Under the pieces are notes generated by a model. It worked only from the letters and a program-made list of their open reading frames with translations, was not told the origin of the DNA and did no database searches. The position numbers were made by a program, and so were the translations under genes. From Citrus sinensis (lineage: Eukaryota > Streptophyta > Magnoliopsida > Sapindales > Rutaceae), in the NCBI RefSeq assembly GCF_022201045.2, contig NC_068558.1:49951501-50015500 (forward strand): DNA of 64,000 nt. Direction: 5' to 3'. Positions within the stretch are counted from its first letter, which is position 1; every line of letters starts with the position of its first letter. Below are positions 61,501-64,000 of the stretch, piece by piece.

Positions 61501-64000
61501 TCCAAGTTGGACGTAATTAAAGACTGCACATGTATTGTTTGTCGCTGTCTTTTTCAATTTTAGAGAGATGGAATTTAAGATTGTCATGCCGATTTTCACA
61601 TTCCCTGCATACTCATCTAAATTTGATTTTTGGTGTTCACGGATTTATCTGTTATGCAGGCCTATATGTATGGATTCTTTAAGAATAAGCGAATTGTCCT
61701 TTATGACACTTTGATACAACAGGTAAAGATGTGAAATGGTTTCTTCATCTTTCATATTTTTTAGTTCATTGACAGAGCATAGACATAATTGCTGTGTTTT
61801 TGTTTGTTTTGATTTGAATTATATTAACCATCTGCAGTTCACTGGTTTATTGAACTAACTGCTATAATTTGAGATGTTGGTGGAGCGTTTTACTTTCTGT
61901 ACCATTTCATATATCTAATTCAAATTTGGACAGTTTGGGGATATGGTCACTGTTGATTTATTTGTTGGAACAGTTTCTGGCTGCATCATCTCTGAGTTCA
62001 AGGGTTAAATTAACCGTAATTTCTTTCCATTTTATCTGATCTAAGATTCAAAATCAATCTTGTATTGCTTCAAGAGTCATGTTTTATCTTTTTGAATAAA
62101 ATATATTGAATGATTTCCATTTCTAATCTTATCATTCACAGTTTGATGAGGTCACTGACTACTCTTTCGTCTAACAATTGAAAATACAGCAAAAAGGTTT
62201 TTGTTTTTAGCATAGTAGGAGTAAATAGTAAACTGCCTGCCTTTGTCAATCAATTGTCAATCCACGTGCTTCTCTTTACAGTAATGTAGGCAAGTTTGTG
62301 CTCCATTATTGCAGTGTTCCATCCCATTGTACATTAGTTAAACCATACACACTTCTCTTTGTAATATGAGAAAGATCTTAAATGATTATGTTCTCTTCTG
62401 TAGTGCAAAAATGACGAGGAAATTGTAGCTGTTATAGCTCATGAGCTTGGGCACTGGAAACTTAACCATACAATGTACTCATTCATTGCTGTTCAGGTAT
62501 GCTAGAGTTTTCTATCAAGGCTGGATTTGAGATCTATACTCATTTGGCTTGGACAAAAGTTCTATTGTACTGTTTGCCTTCAATTAGTATTTTAGAGATT
62601 ATTAACTGTTTAAAATGAACTCACATTTCAGGATAGGGGTATAGTTTTTACTCATGTCATAAATTTTGGCACAAAAGTTGGTATCTTTTTCCCTTTTCTT
62701 TAGGTTGAAGGTGTTAACTCATCTTCAGAGCTCTAAATTCAGAACAAATCATCAGGGCTTATGAACTGTGAAGCATTTATCGTTCTTATGGAGGCCTTTA
62801 TTCTTTTTGTTGCTCATCTCTTAGTTCTGCAGCTTACTGTGTTATGTGCATATATTCTTTTCCTGATTCAATAATTACTGTCCTCATTATAACTGATTAT
62901 GTTTTACTTATCAGGGAGAGAATAACTACGTCATAAAATTGACTTTGATAAGGTTCTTTATTCTCACTTTGGCAGGTTCTTACACTCTTACAATTTGGAG
63001 GATATACCCTCGTGAGGAACTCAACAGATCTCTTCCGAAGCTTTGGGTTCGACACACAGCCAGTTCTCATTGGTCTAATCATCTTTCAGGTATTGTTGTC
63101 TACGAATTCTACACATCAGTTTATTCAGGGTTTAGATCTTAAGTATCTTTATGCTTCTCATTTGATATGTGCATTCAGAGGCAGTATGTTGTTAAATTGT
63201 GCTCAAGTTTGATGTGGGCATGCTTAATTTATTAAAATGCTCTGCATTATTGCATAAAATGGTTTATTTTTGTAGCAAGTACGTGGTATTTTGTTAAAAA
63301 TTATGATTTCAGTTGATGCGTATGTCCTTAAAATATTAGGAGGTTGAACTTTGTTCTTTAGAGAGAGAGAGAGAGAAAATGAAAAAAAATTGGAAAACAA
63401 AACAATTATTAGAGTTAGCACTGCAAGTAGCACTTGCATTGCTGGTATAACTTCCTTGTTTTGGGTTACGTCCATATTATTATGGCTCTCTCAACGTGTC
63501 TATATAGGTTTCTGCAGTTAAGAAAATAATAATGTTTTCCCCAGAAGAGCTTTCTAACAATTTTTCTAACCTTGCTTGCAGCATACTGTAATACCAATCC
63601 AACACTTAGTAAGCTTTGGTCTTAATCTTGTGAGCCGATCTTTTGAATTTCAGGTAACTTTTTGAAATGCAGTTTAGTTTGTTGGCTTTACCCCTTCTCT
63701 CTTGCTCTCTCTCCTACTTCTTGATCATTTTTTTTTAAATTTTGATGGGGCATCTTTATTTTACTAGATATATTTTTTCTATGTAGGCTGATGCTTTTGC
63801 TAAGAAGCTTGGTTATGCCTCTGCTCTTCGTGCTGGTCTTGTGAAACTACAGGTGATCAATCAATATCTTCTTCCTACCATGATTAGAAATTGATTTTTT
63901 TTTTCCTTTTACTGTGCCCTGAAACAGAGGAGCACATTCTAACTGCCTGATGTTTAGGAGTTCTGTTGATTTTCTTGTGAAACAGAGTTTTGTTTGATTT
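58555..64000 (+). CDS. STE24: CAAX prenyl protease 1, STE24 homologue (3' end outside window)
   Basis: Thirteen exons in the window: 58555-58585, 59298-59445, 59563-59647, 59713-59808, 60328-60393, 60598-60696, 60912-61025, 61117-61227, 61660-61722, 62404-62496, 62976-63089, 63582-63653 and 63787-63852. They give 386 residues. The Arabidopsis protein is about 424, so roughly one further exon is missing. The zinc-protease motif HELGH is at 284-288 and the third ligand Glu at about 362 ([13 protein letters not shown]). Hydrophobic segments (such as [18 protein letters not shown] and [18 protein letters not shown]) form the membrane barrel. The enzyme, in the ER membrane, removes the last three residues of farnesylated CAAX proteins. 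The start codon follows the TATA box closely. The counterpart is At4g01320, next to the uL5c gene in Arabidopsis. Confidence 0.96.

Noticed and set aside
1..64000. Gene cluster acting in one pathway
   Set aside because: The genes have unrelated roles (cell shape, clock, translation, plastid ribosome, lipid kinase, protease). Proximity reflects conserved gene order, not a shared process.

Overview
The window is nuclear DNA of a flowering plant. It is AT-rich, genes have many GT..AG introns, and intergenic space is full of plant transposon remains. Every recognisable gene has a clear eudicot counterpart. The coding style suggests a woody rosid, possibly Citrus, but the species is an inference.

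Genes in order: a short intronless unidentified ORF or relic (53-694, +); an At1g01500-type protein with a glycine-rich hydrophobic tail (9559-11528, +); ANGUSTIFOLIA, the plant CtBP-like protein (13403-18222, +); a REVEILLE-type single-MYB clock factor of the RVE3/5/6 class (23994-27506, +); an eIF4E-binding protein of the CBE1 type (30704-36878, -); plastid ribosomal protein uL5c (40363-42191, +); a sphingoid long-chain-base kinase 2-like lipid kinase (43592-47826, +); an NTF2-like DUF2358 protein (48906-51149, +); and the CAAX protease STE24 (from 58555, +, last exon outside the window). Exons were placed by hand from splice signals, reading frame and family homology. The assembled proteins are close to the expected family lengths.

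The genes do not form a pathway or operon. Their order is the informative part. From recalled locus numbers, the Arabidopsis counterparts fall in three short runs (At1g01500-01520, At4g01280-01320 and At2g46090-46100), which are thought to be pieces of one duplicated ancestral segment. Here they lie interleaved on one chromosome.

The spacers hold most of the unusual structure: two tRNA-type SINEs with target-site duplications; a 202-bp Mutator-type MITE with a 9-bp duplication; four hAT-like elements, three sharing the same 12-bp left end; a tandem duplication split by one of these, which leaves an empty-site copy beside it; a solo LTR inside a solo LTR; a degenerate LINE with an RNase H domain; and a multi-level nest (55131-58256) ending 299 bp before the STE24 start codon. 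I found no CRISPR array, tRNA or rRNA gene, organelle insertion, or evidence of a wholly new biochemical system. The best candidates for novelty are the nested transposon architecture and the non-autonomous hAT group.
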